From contig CAXNAA020000169.1 in assembly GCA_964200075.2 (NCBI GenBank), positions 1 to 25,381 on the forward strand: a stretch of 25,381 nucleotides of DNA. The letters run 5' to 3'. Positions 9,729 through 18,984 of the stretch are shown in pieces. Source of the DNA: Sphacelaria rigidula. Taxonomy: Eukaryota; Phaeophyceae; Sphacelariales. The translations under genes were made by a program, and so were the position numbers. Numbering within the stretch: the stretch's first letter is position 1; each line of letters opens with the position of its first letter. The notes below the pieces were generated by a model, which was not told where the DNA came from, searched no databases, and was given only the letters and a program-made list of their open reading frames with translations.

Positions 9729-9798
9729 CTGGAGTGACCTCCGTCTCCTTCAACCGAAGCTTGGTTAAAATAATATCCAAATCCTCACCGCTACCCAC
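9729..9798 (-). CDS. Possible exon downstream of the L11 methyltransferase exons
   Basis: On the minus strand TTGTTGCCCAG precedes an open 70-base segment starting VGSGEDLDIILTKLRLKETE, followed by a strong donor CAG|GTAAGC. It runs from phase 0 to phase 1. It could be a late exon of the methyltransferase gene, but the conserved ANI(L) segment that should precede it was not found, so membership is unproven. Confidence 0.3.
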
Positions 9799-9990
9799 CT
9801 GGGCAACAATCACGCACAGCGATAGGCATGGGGAAGTATACAAGTGTCCATCAGCACTCGTGCACGCACGCCTTCTAAATTTTAGGTATCGGAGGGTGCT
9901 TCATCCGGTAGGGTAACCGGAATGCAAGTTCTCGGAATTCGAGTCAGACACGAAGGAAATTTGAAAAAATTGCACCAACTATCAAGGGTC

Positions 9991-10144
9991 TCGAGAGGGG
10001 GTGTACTCATGATCTCGCATGCGATAGTCTAATGACGATTCACCTCGGATCCCTACAAAGCCGGGACGGAGCACGCCGGGTTTTCGCCTCGGTCCTGAGA
10101 GGGGGGAGTGTACTCATGATCTTGCTGGTTCTGAGGGGGGGGGG
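9991..10144 (-). repeat. Dispersed poly-C-associated repeat, copy 1
   Basis: On the minus strand this reads poly-C (10135-10144 as G10 on the plus strand), AGATCATGAGTACAC, a C-run, a GC-rich core (10050-10088 on plus) and again GATCATGAGTACACC. The two GATCATGAGTAC boxes are 107 bases apart. The core and its right flank recur in opposite orientation at 25217-25335, and the core alone at 24743-24785. It lies on the 3' side of the methyltransferase exons, between two weak exon candidates. Confidence 0.8.
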
Positions 10145-10284
10145 CAACATAAGTGGGTGTTGAATGGGGCGCGTGGGTGTGTGATCGCAGCCTCCTCTAC
10201 TGCGTACAACATCCATTGCGAGGTCCACAAAGAGATTGAAAGATCTTCATCGAGTGCAGTCAAAGCAGCTCAGGTAAACGATAC

Positions 10285-10329
10285 CCCCCTGGCGTCTAGG
10301 GTCGCCGTCAGATCTTTGTTTCTACCGAG
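10285..10329 (-). CDS. Possible exon 9 of the L11 methyltransferase gene
   Basis: On the minus strand CTGTGCTTTTACAG precedes CTCGGTAGA..., open for 15 codons (LGRNKDLTATLDARG), then GGG|GTATCG. Phases (0 to 0) suit the preceding exon. It would fill the variable segment that follows the SAM-binding acidic loop in PrmA proteins. No conserved residue confirms it. Confidence 0.35.
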
Positions 10330-10497
10330 CTGTAAAAGCACAGCAGGCCATTTGCTCTGGGAAATCAGAAGAGCACTTGGACGTCAGTCGCACGGTGGCG
10401 ATCCACTGAGAAGACACCCTCTAAGAAGGAGCACAACTAGTCATTTCGATACTTCTGATACCTCAGTACTCAGCCTGTATGGCTTTTCGAGGCTCAC

Positions 10498-10593
10498 CTC
10501 CTCAGGGTAGTAGTTGTCCATCGCTAGGCCGTTGTTGGCGGCGTTCGTGATTGCACTTGCAATCGATGCTAGATCCATTTCAATGCCGATCGC
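10498..10593 (-). CDS. prmA: prmA exon 8 (acidic loop and following helix)
   Basis: After GCTGTCAG the exon reads AIGIEMDLASIASAITNAAN, then NGLAMDNYYPEE. The acidic residues of the xxGIExD loop bind the SAM ribose, and the NAxxNG helix is typical of the family. The donor is GAG|GTGAGC; read-through stops 23 codons later. Confidence 0.9.
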
Positions 10594-13500
10594 CTGACAG
10601 CCAACACGCACACAGCACACACGGCGGTCGATATATTGCTACGCAGGGTTAGCACACAAGGAAGCGTACATCCTGAGCAAATCACAACAATTCGCGGTTG
10701 GGGAATCGCGTGGTTCAAAAATAGACACGCCTACAGGATCAGGAAAAGCTTCACGGAAGATGTCTTGCATAACATACGAAGATGTCCAACTCTCAGTTTC
10801 GGGGGTGAGTAGGTATGTGAATGTAGGAAGGGAGGGGATGGGGCGGGGCTTCTGTTGACTCGAACAGTTCTGATTGCTCATCGGGATCCTTCTGCTTACG
10901 CAACTTGTGTTGTCCTCGCCGGTTTGACAATCGCATTCCACCTTTACGTCCCTTCACTATCCCACTCCTGACAAGAAAATTATCAATGGGAAGTGGGTCT
11001 ACAATGCTGTACACGATACTACCCATTCGAGTCAAGGAGTTACCAGTGCAATAGATCCTACCTCTGTGGCGCCAAACTTGAGCGCTGCTAGCCCCAGTAT
11101 ACCGCTGCCGCTGCCATAGTCGAGTACTCTTTGGCCTGAAGACGTTCTTTCCAGCCAGTTGCAGCACCTGCCGACGTTGAAGATTGTCTAGTCACTGGCC
11201 TGTGTACATATCAGGCTGGACCCCAAGGACTTCACGATGCAACTTGTGCAGAACTGCAAGAAACAAATATCGATGTCGGAGTCGGGGTTTTCTTGTGCAG
11301 GCAGCACTGACAGCAGCCGCACACAAAGCCGCCGGTTGCACTTAACTCAAAGCCAACCTGCGCGTGTACCTTGCAGGAGCACACCAATCTCCTCCTTTTT
11401 TTACGTGCCGCGCAAGGGCTCACTACACAAGGTTGTTGAGCTACCGTGTATTGACGCGAGGAGAAACAAGGTATAACATACACCCACCCCTATAAACACC
11501 CATCGTGCACGATAACGTACAATAAGGTGGTGGCATGCTCCCCCGTTCCGAATGCCGTCCCGCCCTCCAGCACGAGCTCCACCTCAACACGTGGAGAAAC
11601 ACGCGTATCGGGAAGGGAATAGCGGTTGCGATATTAAGAATGCGGCGTAGATCCCACGTGGGGTGTGATTCACATGAAGCATGAGCTAGTCACACCAGCC
11701 ATACACACCCTCAAGATGTTTTCATGTGTCTTGATCCGACGGCAGTCGAGTGAGAAAAACGACGGTCAGGACCCCCTACGGTGTCGAGTGTGAGGAGAAT
11801 GTTTCGGTTGACGACGGTATCGACGTAAATGTATTCGCGCCGAGGTTTTGTCGGCGACAACTTGGCCCACTGGTGCAGTTATTTTTATCGTTCCTCGCTG
11901 TCAACAGCTTCCAAAACTGGTGAGGTTGTTTATAGCGTTGTTCGCCGTAAACAAACACTTTGACCTACTGCAGCCTGTCCAGATGTGACACAAAATCAGC
12001 ACTACCCTTGCAACACAGCCTGTCCGACGAGACTATTCCACGAGGTACGCTGTTACATCGCATGAGGATCAACTGATGCCAAGTGAACACTCGAATCGAG
12101 CGTTTGCGTACCCTCACAGCGCCGAAAACCACGGTGTCACCTTCTCCGGCCCAAGCTGGGAGGCCGGCAAGGGATCATGCCACGGAAATCGAATGCGTAG
12201 TTTCCCCGCCTGAATGGGCTCCCATCCTTCCTAGAACGCGGATCAGAAACCGTCGGGAGAGAAATCAAACATCAGGACCACGGCGGTGCACAGCAACGAC
12301 ATAGCATCAGCACGTATGCATGCAGTAACTAGCAGCGAGTGATTACCGGCGCGCCTACCTGTGCGTTAGAGCGGGGGGCGACGGGTGAGGCGAAGGCGTT
12401 GCCCTCGCTGTGCAATGCACATACCGACCATCCGCATGGTTTGTGGATTGCATGCCGACACCACCGTTCAAGTTGGTGTCTGATCCAAATTCACAGAGGC
12501 GAGGCGCAATCGCCGACTGCCGTGTGCTATTGAATACGCTACCAAAACATTACATTCGAGGCACCGGGAGCTAGAGCACGAACGAGCTGGACGACACACC
12601 ATCCTCCCCCTCTCTTGCTCGACAAAACACTCTTTAGAGTTGGTAAAGACTACAGATGAATTGTGACGCAGCGCTGTTTTATGTGAAGAGGTATCGCCAT
12701 GGTACCTGCACGGTCTTGACCCAATCCTGATCCTCCACGTCATCCACCGCATAGCTCAGGGGCGAGGCCAGCTCAAACACCTGAGTGAGCGTAAAAGTGC
12801 GTACAGTCGCACTATTCATAGCTCAGACAACATCGCACACTGCACAGTCCGCCACATCCGGTCGCCCTAGGACTGCGATATCGCACTCTGGATGGGCAGC
12901 AACTCGTAACCTCAATGGATTGGTCATATCAAAAAGTGGCGGTTTCAAGTGCGACTATTAAGGAGGTTTGCACTCAAGAAAGACGCATGACGCCTTACCG
13001 ACGTCATACCTTCGTACGCCCAAGAGAATTAAATCGACTTTAGATTGCCACATGACGATCAAATGAACAACGTCATAAAGTCACGCAAAAGGGCCATACC
13101 TTTCAACTAAAAAAAAGCCATATATCCGTCGTCAAAGAATCTCAAGTGCACAAAAGGATTAGATCAGGGTAAAAAAATGATGTTTTCATCGCTCGAAAAT
13201 TCATTGTATGACGGGAATACCGTCGAATACGGACACCACCGTCGAATACCGACATCGGCCAGACTGGTGACTGTTTAAAATGCGCGCTGCAGCTGAAGAC
13301 CAGAAGGTAGGTGTCACGATAACAGAGAAGAGACAGCAGACGACTGCAGCGAAGAACCAGCGATAAATCGAATATCTACAAAATACCACACAACTCACAA
13401 ATTCTCTGTTTTGACTACAGCGGCGTCGTACCTCAACATTTCCTGCTATATGGACAACAAAGCAGCGGAACATACATCACGCCTGGAGACGTGAAGAAGA

Positions 13501-15184
13501 CAAGGCGTACTTATTCATCAGTAGGGAGCTGCGGTGTATTCGAGTAACTTGACATCTCGAGGTGCTCGATTCAACTGGCTGTTCGCTCACTTCTTCGACG
13601 CTGTCAACAACACTGCGAACATCCCAACGCTGAGGGAACAGCGCCACCACGCGGCTGTTAGCGCCCCACATCTCCTTCGATCCGGTGGAGGACGGAGCAG
13701 GGAATCTGGAATCAAATGCCTGATCAACACGAAAACACAAAAGTACGAGAACGAATGTCTGTTGCCACATGTTCACGCGGGTTCCACGGACTATCGCCTT
13801 CGCGATCGAATGTTTCGGGTCGAGAAATGAATTTGGTAGGGCCTGGGAAGTCGGGCGAGACATGACGAGGGCTATCGACGAAATAAAAACAGCGGCGGAT
13901 ACAAGTGTGGTCTCGTGCCTACACAGACGCTGCAGATCTCTCCATCACAAACAAACAGCCCGCGACATGTTCCGCGCTTAGCGATCTGTTGTGAAAGCGC
14001 CACCTTCGTTCCCACTATTCGGGTATCTTTACACCATTTTCGCCCCTTCGTATCGCCCTGACTGTCCTTGGCAAATACTGGGCGGCACAACTGTTTCGGC
14101 AATGAGGCAGCGCTGCGGGGTCTCGTCCGTTTGAGCGTTGTGCGTTTGATATCATTCCTGGGGGTTGGGCCTGAGTATGAATCCATCATTTCGTTCAATT
14201 TGTGTGAATGTGGCTGTCAAACAATCTACTGCAGGCCCATCTATCCTTCGCCTTCAACGAGTAGTGCCACAAAATGAAAAGCACAGGAAGCGCTACCGCG
14301 AGGTTTCCACCAGTGCTGCCCCCAACCACGTGCAAACATTAAATTCCAAACGGTTATGCCAGACAATACGTGAACTGTACACGGCATCCGCTATTAGCAC
14401 AAGAGACGCCTCTGCAAATCGACTCTCATGAATGCACCTGAGGGATGACGTCATATCTCAGAACGGGCTGTTCGTCCTCCGTTCCTTTAGCTGTATCGTC
14501 CACCGACACTGACATGGCCCCGATATTCATCAAGAACTCGCTCAGCTGCCAGGGGTCCAGCACATTGCTCCCTTTGCTGTCTCTGTCGAAGGGAGATTCG
14601 ATATATGAGTGTCATATCGGTACAATACGTTTAGTGCATGTGGGCTACAAGCTAATGATCTGAGCGTTGTTCCCATGCCACAACATGTTGGTACAACTCA
14701 AGTAAGGTTCTCGCGCAATTCCTCGCCGTGTCAACCCGAGTGCAAGACACAAAGTCTTTGCGATGCCGACAAATTTATTGCTGTTTGACCATATAAAAAC
14801 ACAAACTATTGACGTACAATCATCGCCGATCGACATGCTCGCATAACCAAGTATCCTCGGCGGGCGTGGTGTGATCAATCCGTATGGTAGATTGCGGCGA
14901 TCGCTTGCACGGTGTTTATGTCCCAGGGTTAGAGTTCTGAGTTAGCGATCGAGTGCCTTTTACTTCAAATCAACCTCGATGCCGACTATCAAAATGTTCG
15001 GGGCCACACGATGATAAAGTCGCAGGCCCTCACCAGCAACGTACTCCAGAGCATGCTCACGGGCATGAGCATGTATGGATGCGCATGCCTCGGAAGCAGA
15101 GGAGGGTAAGGACACGGCGTGACCAATGATTTGCAGATGCGTAGTTACTCGATGGGCGACCTGCCTCCTTACGCAGTCCTCTTG
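10498..15184 (-). CDS. prmA: Ribosomal protein L11 methyltransferase (PrmA family), eight exons, incomplete at both ends
   Basis: Enzymes of this family use S-adenosylmethionine to trimethylate ribosomal protein L11; in algae the substrate would be in plastid or mitochondrial ribosomes. Eight minus-strand exons (15184-14964, 14582-14438, 13719-13591, 12780-12706, 12230-12141, 11582-11521, 11167-11062, 10593-10498) join with matching phases into 308 codons. In order they give the N-terminal domain (LSEFLMNIGAMSVSVDD, MWGANSRVVALFP), the linker (DQDWVKTVQ, WEPIQAGKLRIRFPW), the family signature GTAFGTGEHATT, SAM motif I (RVLDYGSGSGILGLAALKFG) and the acidic loop AIGIEMD. All introns are GT-AG, 353-810 bases. 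The start codon, any targeting peptide, and about 100 C-terminal residues including the expected ANI(L) and LSGIL motifs were not located. It may be intact with exons missed, or truncated. Confidence 0.88.
11062..11167 (-). CDS. prmA: prmA exon 7 (SAM motif I)
   Basis: The acceptor CAACGTCGGCAG is followed by a G that completes the Leu codon of exon 6, then CCNWLERTSSGQ and RVLDYGSGSGILGLAALKFG, the glycine-rich SAM-binding loop. The donor is GAG|GTAGGA, phase 0. Reading through instead gives a stop within about ten codons. Confidence 0.93.
11521..11582 (-). CDS. prmA: prmA exon 6 (AFGTGEHATT signature)
   Basis: The exon reads VELVLEGGTAFGTGEHATTL; AFGTGxHxTT is the hallmark of PrmA proteins, next to the SAM site. 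The donor TT|GTACGT leaves phase 2. The acceptor is most likely CCACGTGTTGAG; the frame is open slightly further up, so the 5' limit could move. Confidence 0.9.
12141..12230 (-). CDS. prmA: prmA exon 5
   Basis: After CCGCGTTCTAG the sequence reads EGWEPIQAGKLRIRFPWHD, matching the WxPxxxGxxLxIxPxW linker, and ends LPASQLGPEK before AAG|GTGACA. Thirty codons, phase 0 to 0. Confidence 0.88.
12706..12780 (-). CDS. prmA: prmA exon 4
   Basis: Between ACGCTCACTCAG and CAG|GTACCA lie 25 codons ending YAVDDVEDQDWVKTVQ. This is the conserved (E/D)DxDWxxxxQ/W segment before the linker in PrmA proteins. Phase 0 to 0. Confidence 0.87.
13591..13719 (-). CDS. prmA: prmA exon 3
   Basis: A very pyrimidine/T-rich acceptor (TTTTGTGTTTTCGTGTTGATCAG) precedes AFDSRFPAPSSTGSKEMWG and NSRVVALFPQRWDVRSVV, matching the xxLWGxxxVxxLFxxxxD segment of bacterial PrmA. 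The donor is GAA|GTGAGC. Phase 0 to 0, 43 codons. The apparent signal peptide upstream in the same frame is intron sequence. Confidence 0.85.
14438..14582 (-). CDS. prmA: prmA exon 2
   Basis: The acceptor CTCCCTTCGACAG and donor CAG|GTGCAT bound a segment reading DSKGSNVLDPWQLSEFLM, then NIGAMSVSVDDTAKGTEDEQ. This is the helix-strand of the PrmA N-terminal domain (compare the typical LSxxLxxxGAxSVxxxD). It enters in phase 2 and leaves in phase 0. Confidence 0.88.
14964..15184 (-). CDS. prmA: prmA exon 1 of those found (N-terminal extension and first strand)
   Basis: The open frame has no Met and ends NILIVGIEVDLK, the first strand of the N-terminal domain. The donor AA|GTAAAA splits the Lys codon in phase 2, which exon 2 completes; without splicing the next codon is TAA. 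The preferred acceptor is TTTTGCACACAG before 15184, with GGCAG before 15160 as an alternative. About 50 residues precede the domain and could be part of an organelle-targeting region. An upstream exon must supply the start; a short Met frame at 15533-15475 ending at CC|GTGAGA is a weak candidate whose phase does not fit. Confidence 0.7.
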
Positions 15185-15533
15185 CTGTGTGCAAAATAAT
15201 TCATGCGGTGAGTTTCATTTTTCGGCGAGATTGTGGACGAGCGTTGGTATCTGGGCGTAGGAGCTCTTATGGGATAAGTTGGAAGATGCGCGAGGAATTG
15301 CGGGAAACACTAGTGGATGCGCGGTTTCGCCGAGCCCAGCGGCATTGATGCGGTGGGGTGTCAAGTGCCAGATATATGTGTACAACTCAGCTAGCGCGCG
15401 GTGCCAGGGTGGCTACGGAAGCGGGCTGTAGAAATGAGAGGCGGCAGGAAGCGAGTGAGGGAGCGAGCTCTCACGGGGAAGGATCAAGCGGAAGATTGGC
15501 AATCGCGAATAGTAGTGATGCTTCAAGCAACAT

Positions 15534-15699
15534 AGCGGGTTTGGGGCGCGTATTTGCGGCGATGCGGACGTGATTGTCATAGAGTAAGTTTTGTATTACG
15601 GTGCGTATAACGGGAGGTACAGCATGCTGAGGTTCTTAGGCAAGGTGCCTTGTGCTTATAGCTCGATAAGGAGACGGCGGTAGCAGCGTTGGCAAGAGC
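15534..15699. other. No supportable feature
   Basis: This GC-rich stretch upstream of the methyltransferase exons may hold its promoter or first exon. Nothing specific could be recognised. Confidence 0.3.
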
Positions 15700-15848
15700 G
15701 GTATGAGCTTCCAAAACGAATGAAATGTACTTCTGGCCAAACATGTGTGGGTATGAGCTTTCGAGAGAAATGAGTGATGTTTTTGGCCTTGCATGTCTAG
15801 GTGTGAGCTTTCAAAATGAACCAATGGGTTTGCATTTGTAGGCATGCG
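15700..15848. repeat. Minisatellite, 50-bp unit, three copies
   Basis: Units start at 15701, 15751 and 15801 with GT(A/G)TGAGCTT(C/T)C, each followed by an A-rich segment and a TTGGCC/TTTGCAT-type segment. The period is exactly 50. The third copy shares GTGAGCTTTCAAA and a nearby TTGCAT word with the 179-bp repeat at 6.3 kb. Confidence 0.85.
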
Positions 15849-15911
15849 AGAAAGCGGGGCAGCGCAGGGTAAATCGTGTTATAAGAAAGGGGGATGACAG
15901 CATAACTGTGC

Positions 15912-16048
15912 GGTAACACGGACCACAATTTCTTCACTACAGATGTGAACGGCGCCTCGCCGTGCGGTGATTTTTCCGCTTTTATTTTGTGATGAATGTG
16001 AGCGACGCCTTGCCGTGGGATGAATTTGCCGTTCTAGTTCGTGTTACC
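15912..16048. repeat. 53-bp tandem pair bounded by a 9-bp inverted repeat
   Basis: ATGTGA(A/G)CG(G/A)CGCC(T/T)(C/T)GCCGTG recurs at 15943 and 15996 with a 53-base period. The pair is framed by GGTAACACG (15912-15920) and CGTGTTACC (16040-16048), a perfect inverted repeat, so the whole 137-bp block could be a very small foldback element. Confidence 0.7.
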
Positions 16049-16386
16049 ATTGAGGGTAGTGCGTGTATACCGCGTGCTTATCAAATTAACAAGAAGCGGT
16101 TTGCACCCATGCGTGGCGATCGACGCAGCCCCGCCACCGAGTAAGCGGTTTCCAATCGCTTCCTGATAACGTGGAAGGAGCACCGTGTGATACATCCATG
16201 AAAACCAGCTCAGGAATGAGTCGGACACGACGTGCCACCGTGTAAGCAGTTGCAGTCGCCATGCTTGATGTGGTAGGACCAAACACAAATATACTCCTGT
16301 GCAGTATGATAGTTCAGCAATCACCAGTTGTTTTAACAGATCTGGGGAGAAGCCATGCTGGTTTCAGTTGTAAATATCAACTGATA

Positions 16387-17219
16387 CAATAGTTTTTTGC
16401 TGAAATAGTTATTTGTGTAATTTTTTCGCAGTCGACGATTTTCAAATGTGTTTTCGCGTCCCACCACATCCAACTGAACGTTTGATAAAGTTCGGGGATC
16501 GGGAGATACTAGGTATTCGCTCCTCATTAAGAAACAAAATCATCTCCGCATTCAATCTTGAACGACTTACGGGTTGACCGGTTTTCGGGGGGTCCTGGGA
16601 CCACCTAACCCCAGGTTCTGCCTCCCACCTGTTTACTGCGCTAGAGCCGAAAATCTGTGTTTTTGGACCAGTGACGGTCGATAAACCCCTCTGATCAAGG
16701 AGGCACCTACGCCGTATCACGCTGACAACACCATTTAAGGACTATGTCCTGAGAACGATCTGCTTCTTTTCCCGATATATATATTGACGCTGGGACTTTC
16801 GAGTGCTAAGGAAGAATAATATAGGAGAAAGTTCAGGAAAATATCCAACTACGAACATTGCCCTACCGAGCTCTGCAGAGCACAGGGAGGATGAGTCAGC
16901 CTCGATCGCTTTCGTGAATAATTTCACAGATCCTTACTTTTTGTTGTTACCTATTCATTGGGCTAGAGCCGAAAACAAGCATATTTCAACCGAAACTGTC
17001 AGTAACACCCCCCTGTCAATTCAGTCCGGAAGACGTTCAATATTGAGCGCAAACATGATATTTTTATTTCGGAATGTTGACCGGATGCCCAGTATTTCCC
17101 GATCCCCAGACTTCGGGATCAAACATTTACTGAGATGAGCGGTGGCATGCGAAAAACGGTTCAAAATCGCCGACTACGAAAAACTCACAAACATCCCCTA
17201 TTTCAGCTGAAAACTACTG
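16387..17219. mobile_element. Non-autonomous DNA transposon with long TIRs and TA duplication (Tc1/mariner-like)
   Basis: The left end CAATAGTTTTTTGCTGAAATAG at 16387 is the inverse of the right end, whose complement starts CAGTAGTTTTCAGCTGAAATAG at 17219. Similarity continues inward about 190 bases, including the GGGGATCGGGA(G/A)ATACT block (16494-16509 against 17092-17107). TA lies immediately outside both ends (16385-16386 and 17220-17221), as expected for Tc1/mariner insertion into TA. Diverged arms indicate an old insertion. The central ~450 bases have no transposase motif, so the copy could only have moved in trans. The arms produce mirror-image open frames that are not genes. Confidence 0.82.
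16627..16977. repeat. Direct 28-bp repeats inside the TIR element
   Basis: ACCTGTTTACTGCGCTAGAG at 16627 and ACCTATTCATTGGGCTAGAG at 16949, both followed by CCGAAAA, are direct repeats, whereas the surrounding arms are inverted. One copy has therefore been flipped relative to its arm, or was acquired separately. Confidence 0.65.
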
Positions 17220-17221
17220 TA

Positions 17222-17775
17222 GAGCGCCCAGAGACGGGTTGCGGCTGGTGGTTCCTGAACACGTCCACGATAAACTGGGACGGGGACCTTAGTCATCAAC
17301 AACATCGCTTCGCTCTTTGCGCACAACGATAACAGAACCCAGTAACGAATTCACCCCCGACTTGCGCGTGTATACCGTGCTGCTGTCACATAGATTGACG
17401 CGGACGCACGGTGGGTAGCGCAATTAACAGAGGACAGGCATCCGTGCGATGGGAGTCGTGGAGCACCGACAACCGAATCTGAGAAAAGACGAGGCGCAAT
17501 GAGCGCACCAAACATGGATGGATAGGGATTCCGGCGTGTGGGTCCCTTCCACCGCGGATATCTCGGACACTTGGGGAAAAGTGGGTGGTAGGACGCCATG
17601 TGAAATTACTTTTCGCGATACTAACGGCGTTGTGCCGGGTTCGCTCCAGGGCCAAGCTGATTTGGGGGAGAAAGTGTGACTCAAAAGCACCCTGGCCGCC
17701 AGATTTTACCATGGGTGAAACAAGGGGTCAATTTATTCTGTTGAGTTCTTCAGGCAGAACTCCAAAGGAGAGTCC
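17222..17775. other. No supportable feature
   Basis: Several overlapping minus-strand frames of about 80-110 codons lie between 17351 and 17712, none with recognisable motifs. Three overlapping open frames suggest chance rather than coding. Confidence 0.35.
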
Positions 17776-18700
17776 TTGCCGAGGTGGTTTCGGAAGGAAG
17801 TTTTCTCGGGTCGAGTTTTTCCGAACAAAATCCCAGCAGAGCACGTCGATTTTGTAGCGGCAGAAGTGAAAGGTTCGGTCGCGACATGCCTCGTCCGATT
17901 GGAGCAGACTAAGGGTGAAGGGTACAAGTGGAACGAGGCGGCGTACGTAGACGAATTCAAGCGTGAAGCGTAGAGCCCACAGAGTCGCGCCTGATGTACG
18001 GTGCAAGACCACTACACGAGTACCATAGACACGTGCCTTTCACCATGAACACGGCAGGGGGCAGCAGCCTGCAGGTATTGCGAGGGCAAAATGTTTCCAG
18101 GGTTCATTGGACGAAAATGAGTATTCCCACCTCGTCATGTTACACCATGATTCATGACCATTGTTTAGAGTTGTGTTTCGGGATGAACATTACGTGTGAA
18201 GCGTTCTACCGGTTGGACGGAACGAGAGCACATACGTGCACCAGAAGGTGTTCGAGGTGAGTATAATCGATACTTCTCGGGGGGCAAACGGATATCAGCC
18301 ACCACCTACATGGACGATGCTTCGTGAACGGGGTCTCAGGCCTCGCAGGCCCAACCTGAGTGCGTGCAGTGAAAGTCAGCGGCGGTAGTGCTAGCGTTGG
18401 CGGTATCGGTATCCTTTCCGGCAAGGTTGTATTTTGAGTGCGCAAAACGTGACATTGTCCCGAGGAAGGTGCAAAGATTCCTGGGAATTTTGTTCAACAG
18501 CGGTAGAGTAGCAGATCGAGGACCACGAGACAAGCTGGATGAATTGAACGCCTTATTAAGGGTAGGTATGTCCCAAAAGAGTGATAAAGAGGCAGCCTTA
18601 GAGAAAACGGGGAGATGCATAAATCCGACATTAATACATAATCGGGAACCATTTTCTCCGCGTACCCTCCTTCAACGTGCGGGGAACCCCAGCGACTGGC
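17776..18700 (+). pseudogene. Reverse-transcriptase relic, possibly DIRS/Ngaro-like
   Basis: The plus strand carries scattered RT motifs in two frames: PAEHVDFVAAEV near 17840; CLELCFGMNITCEAFYRL near 18170-18210, resembling the LPFGLxxAxxxF box; the catalytic box TTYMDDAS at 18304-18324, then a TGA; further on CAKRDIVPRKVQRFLGILFN and RDKLDELNALLRV, matching the K...P..v.FLG...DS....P..Kl..L..LL thumb of tyrosine-recombinase retroelements, followed by a GR-x-F-like segment. The last part lies in the open frame 18388-18798. The element is heavily decayed. It differs from the gypsy RT at the left end. Class assignment is tentative. Confidence 0.5.
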
Positions 18701-18984
18701 CACCGTTGCGAGTATTTGTCTGCTGGCTTGTGCTGAGATTCAAATCCTTGTCACAAACCACTCCATGCCGGTGTTGTTTTTCTGAAGTAAATCATTGATG
18801 TTTCGGGTGCTCTTGAAGGCATCTCCTCCGCTTCAGTACAAACTACAGCAATAATCCTGGCTCAAGCTTACTTGCTTGCATTTGAACGCAAGGACCGGGC
18901 AAGGGCTGTAACGACTACACCTATCGCAAACCCACCTTCCACCATGTCAAGGTTGGGGCCCAATAGGCCAGTTTCCACGCCCTG
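18701..18984. other. No supportable feature
   Basis: This may be the decayed downstream part of the reverse-transcriptase relic. No recombinase, RNase H or integrase motif was recognised. Confidence 0.3.

Noticed and set aside
10157-10510. 117-codon plus-strand open frame
   Set aside because: It overlaps the antisense of prmA exon 8 and the dispersed repeat; its residues show no family pattern.
13477-13863. Open frame with an apparent signal peptide (MWQQTFVLVLLCF...) and an A-F cleavage-like site, suggestive of plastid targeting
   Set aside because: The hydrophobic stretch is the T-rich end of an intron whose TTGATCAG acceptor leads into prmA exon 3, and the N-terminal part of the domain lies further upstream in exons 1 and 2.
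16442-17138. Two similar short proteins on opposite strands (sharing PSISRSP)
   Set aside because: Their similarity comes from the inverted repeats of the DNA transposon, not from related genes.
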